This document shows positions 61,370 through 64,000 of a stretch of DNA of 64,000 bases, one piece after another (position 1 is the first letter of the stretch; each line of letters opens with the position of its first letter). The translations under genes were made by a program, and so were the position numbers. Source of the stretch: Solanum dulcamara (Eukaryota; Streptophyta; Magnoliopsida; Solanales; Solanaceae). The DNA lies in assembly GCF_947179165.1 (NCBI RefSeq), contig NC_077240.1, forward strand, positions 77,016,001-77,080,000, in the 5' to 3' direction. The notes below the pieces were generated by a model. The model searched no databases and was not told where the DNA came from. It was given only the letters and a program-made list of their open reading frames with translations.

Positions 61370-64000
61370 AGTGAACAGTGCTTTCCGGCGGCAACCAGGT
61401 TCATTTCAACTGGAGTTGGTACCTCCGATTTCCATATCTTTTCCTATCTAATCCTTGCTCATACAATTGTAGTTACATTTTGTTGACTCTAAATCATTGA
61501 ATAATTTATTAGTTCATACGCATTTTCGTGGCTTTGGATAGTAATGGTAGACTAGGGTCATGTTCTTGCTCAAGGACGGGGACGGGGACTAGGGTTAGGA
61601 GGGGTAAGTGGGTTAAAGGAGCGTCTAGACTGAGAGTAGGTTCTTGAAACATTGGGACATTGACGGAAAAATTCATAGAGCTAGTTAAAATTCTAAAGAA
61701 GAGGAAGATTAATATAACTTGTGTACAAGAGACCAAATGAGCATGTTCTAATGCTAAGGAGGTAGATGGATATAAGCTGCGGTTCTCTGGTAGATCGAAG
61801 TATAGGAATAGGGTAGGCATTTTAGTAGACAGTAATTTAAAGGATCAGGTGGTGGAGGTTAGGAGAGTCACCGATAGGTTGGTGTCGATTAAGGTGGTCG
61901 TTGAAGGGATCACGTTGAACATTATTAGTGCTTATGCATCGCAAGCGGGCTTAAACGAGAAGGATAAAAGGCGCTTTTGGGGGGATTTGGACGAGTTAGT
62001 AGGAGGTATCCGCCTACTGAGAAGCTTTTTATGGGAGGGGATTTCAATGGGCACATCGGGTCTAGTTCGGGAGGATATGATGATGTGCATGGAGGCTTTG
62101 GCTTCGGGGATAAAAATGGAGGAGGAGTCTCACTTTTGGATTTCGCAAGAGCTTTTGGGTTGGTGATAGCCAATTCACGTTTCCCAAAGAAAGAGGACCA
62201 CCTAGTAACCTTCCGAAGTGCGGTGGCTAAGACTCAGACAGATTTTTTTACTCCTTAGGAAGGATGATAAAGGTTTGTGTAAAGAGTATAACGTCATCCC
62301 GATCGACAACCTTACAACCTGACATAAACTCTTGGTGATGGATTTAGGGATCAAGATGACGAGGAAGAAAAGGGTCGGGGATGACCGACCTAGGATCAGA
62401 TGGGAGAGTTTGACCACGGCTAGTGCCCTAGAGATGGGAGAGAAATTGAAGGATATGGGGGCCTGGGATAGTAATGGGGATGCGAACACTATGTGGGATA
62501 AAACGGCTAGCTGTATTAGGGTTGTAGCAAAGAAAGTGTTGGAAGTCTCGACAGGTAGCCGTGGCCAGCATCGAGGGGACTGGTGGTGGAATGGAGAAGT
62601 GCAAGGGAAGGTGGAAGCAAAGAAAATAGCGTACGTGAAGCTGATAGAAAGCAAGGATGACGTGGAGAAGTGGACGAATAGGGAACTTTATAAGATAGCG
62701 AGGAAGGAGGCAAAGTCGGCGGTTTCGACGGCAAAAACGACAGCTTTTGAACGCCTTTATGCTGAACTAGAAGAGAAAAGCGGGGATAAGAAATTGTTCA
62801 AGCTAGCCAGAGTGCGGGAGCGAAGGGCACGTGATGTGGATCAAGTGAAGTGCATTAAGGACGAGCATGAAAAAGTATTGATAGAGGAGACCCTCATTAA
62901 ACAGAGATGACAGTCGTACTTCCATAAACTCTTGAACGAAGAAGGGGACAGAGAGATTGTGTTGGGAGATTTGGTACATACAGGAAGACTTCACAATTTT
63001 GGGCGTTGCAGGAGTATTTCGGTCAAAGAGGTTAAAGGTGCTATGCGTAGGATGTGCTGGAGAAGAGCGATCGGACCTGACGAGATTCCTGGGGAATTTT
63101 GGAATAGCGCGAGCTCGGTAGGTTTGAAGTAGCTGACTAGGTTATTTAATGTCATCTTTAGGACAACAACGATGCCCGAAGAATGGAAGTCGAACATAAT
63201 GATCCCTCTATACAAAAACAAGGGGGATATCCAGAGCTGCAACAACTATAGAGATATCAAGCTTCTAAGCCATACTATGAAAGTGTGAGAAAGAGTGGTG
63301 GAGATGAGTGTTAGGAGAGACGTGTCTATTTCAGAGAACCAGTTCGGATTTATGCCGGGACGCTCAACTACAGAAGCCATTCATCTTATGAGAAGACCGA
63401 TGGAGCAGTATAGGGAGAGGAAAATGAATTTGCATATGGTATTCATCGATCTAGAAAAGACTTACGATAAAGTTCCACGAGAGATACTATGAGGATGTTT
63501 GGAGGCTAAAGGTATACCTGTGGTGTATATTAGGGTGATCAAGGATATGTATGAGGGTGCCAAAACCAGGATAAGGACAGTAGGAGGGGATTCAGAGCAT
63601 TTCCCAGTTGGGATGAGATTGCATCAAGGATCATCCCTTAGTCCATTTTTATTTGCCTTCGTGATGGATGGATTGACGCGACAAATTCAAGATGATGTGC
63701 CATGGTGTATGCTTTTTGCGGACGACATAGTCCTGATCGATGAGACTCGTAGCGGAGTTAACGCTAAGCTGGAGGATTGGAGACATACCTTGGAATCTAA
63801 AGGGTTTAAGCTGAGTAGGACCAAGACAGAGTACCTAGAGTGCAAGTTCAGTGAGACACCTCAGGAGGTTGGAGCGGAAGTTAGGCTTGTTGACCAAACC
63901 ATCCAAAATAAAAATAGTTTCAAGTATCTTGGGTCTATCATGCAAGGCAGCGGAGAGATTGACGATGATGTCACACATCGTATTAGGGCAGGGTGGATGA
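61370..64000 (+). mobile_element. RTE LINE copy 3, broken, cut by the window end
   Basis: It starts with the shared leader block GGCGGCAACCAGGTTCATTT...GGTACCTCC and follows the intact element through the endonuclease and reverse transcriptase, to a point just past the KYLGSIMQG region. In-frame stops (for example GSW changed to GS-stop near 61648, and an ACCAAATGA stop near 61736) and frameshifts (near 62010 and 62250) destroy the ORF. The nucleotide match to 23562-26030 is close, so it is much younger than the copy at 14.5 kb. The 5' boundary is uncertain. Confidence 0.92.

Overview
This is a nuclear plant sequence, most probably from the tomato/potato family (Solanaceae). The genes are intron-rich with canonical GT-AG junctions. 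Intergenic DNA is AT-rich and full of nested transposons, including TS SINEs and Au-type SINE tails, both well known from Solanaceae. From memory, and not checked here, the order AGO4 - calmodulin - phytochromobilin synthase matches the tomato chromosome 1 region that carries AUREA.

Layout. 402-1966 (+): a UBA2-type two-RRM RNA-binding protein. 5563-11525 (-): ARGONAUTE4, 22 coding exons rebuilt to a 908-residue reading frame, with a separate 5' leader exon near 13.6 kb. 14.4-35.1 kb: a transposon-rich block with a decayed RTE LINE remnant, a 2.79 kb solo LTR with 5-bp target duplications, a Tourist-like inverted-repeat element containing an RPL29 retrocopy, an RTE LINE with an uninterrupted 982-codon ORF, a MULE-like MITE with 10-bp target duplications, and a reverse-strand RTE copy. 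38234-41676 (+): calmodulin with a 3 kb first intron that has collected an LTR fragment, a 334-bp tandem duplication and a TS SINE. 42.9-45.4 kb (-): two tandem genes for small secreted cysteine-rich proteins. 47.0-47.3 kb (-): an orphan LRR piece of a plant NLR resistance gene. 47816-48877 (-): an intronless F-box protein. 51883-60239 (+): phytochromobilin:ferredoxin oxidoreductase (HY2/AUREA type), eight exons, 349 residues. 61.4 kb to the window end (+): a third, broken RTE copy.

The host genes are housekeeping, silencing and signalling genes with no operon-like relation. AGO4 acts in RNA-directed DNA methylation, the pathway that silences elements such as the RTE, LTR and MITE copies around it. 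The phytochromobilin synthase makes the phytochrome chromophore. The four RTE copies, at four stages of decay, share a 3' end with the Au-type SINE tails, so an autonomous LINE and sequences resembling its non-autonomous partner sit together. I found no clearly novel enzymatic system. The most interesting observations are the RTE ORF without an in-frame AUG, the secreted cysteine-rich pair with an internally duplicated motif, the 81-nt stop-free AGO4 intron, and the perfect 334-bp duplication in the calmodulin intron.
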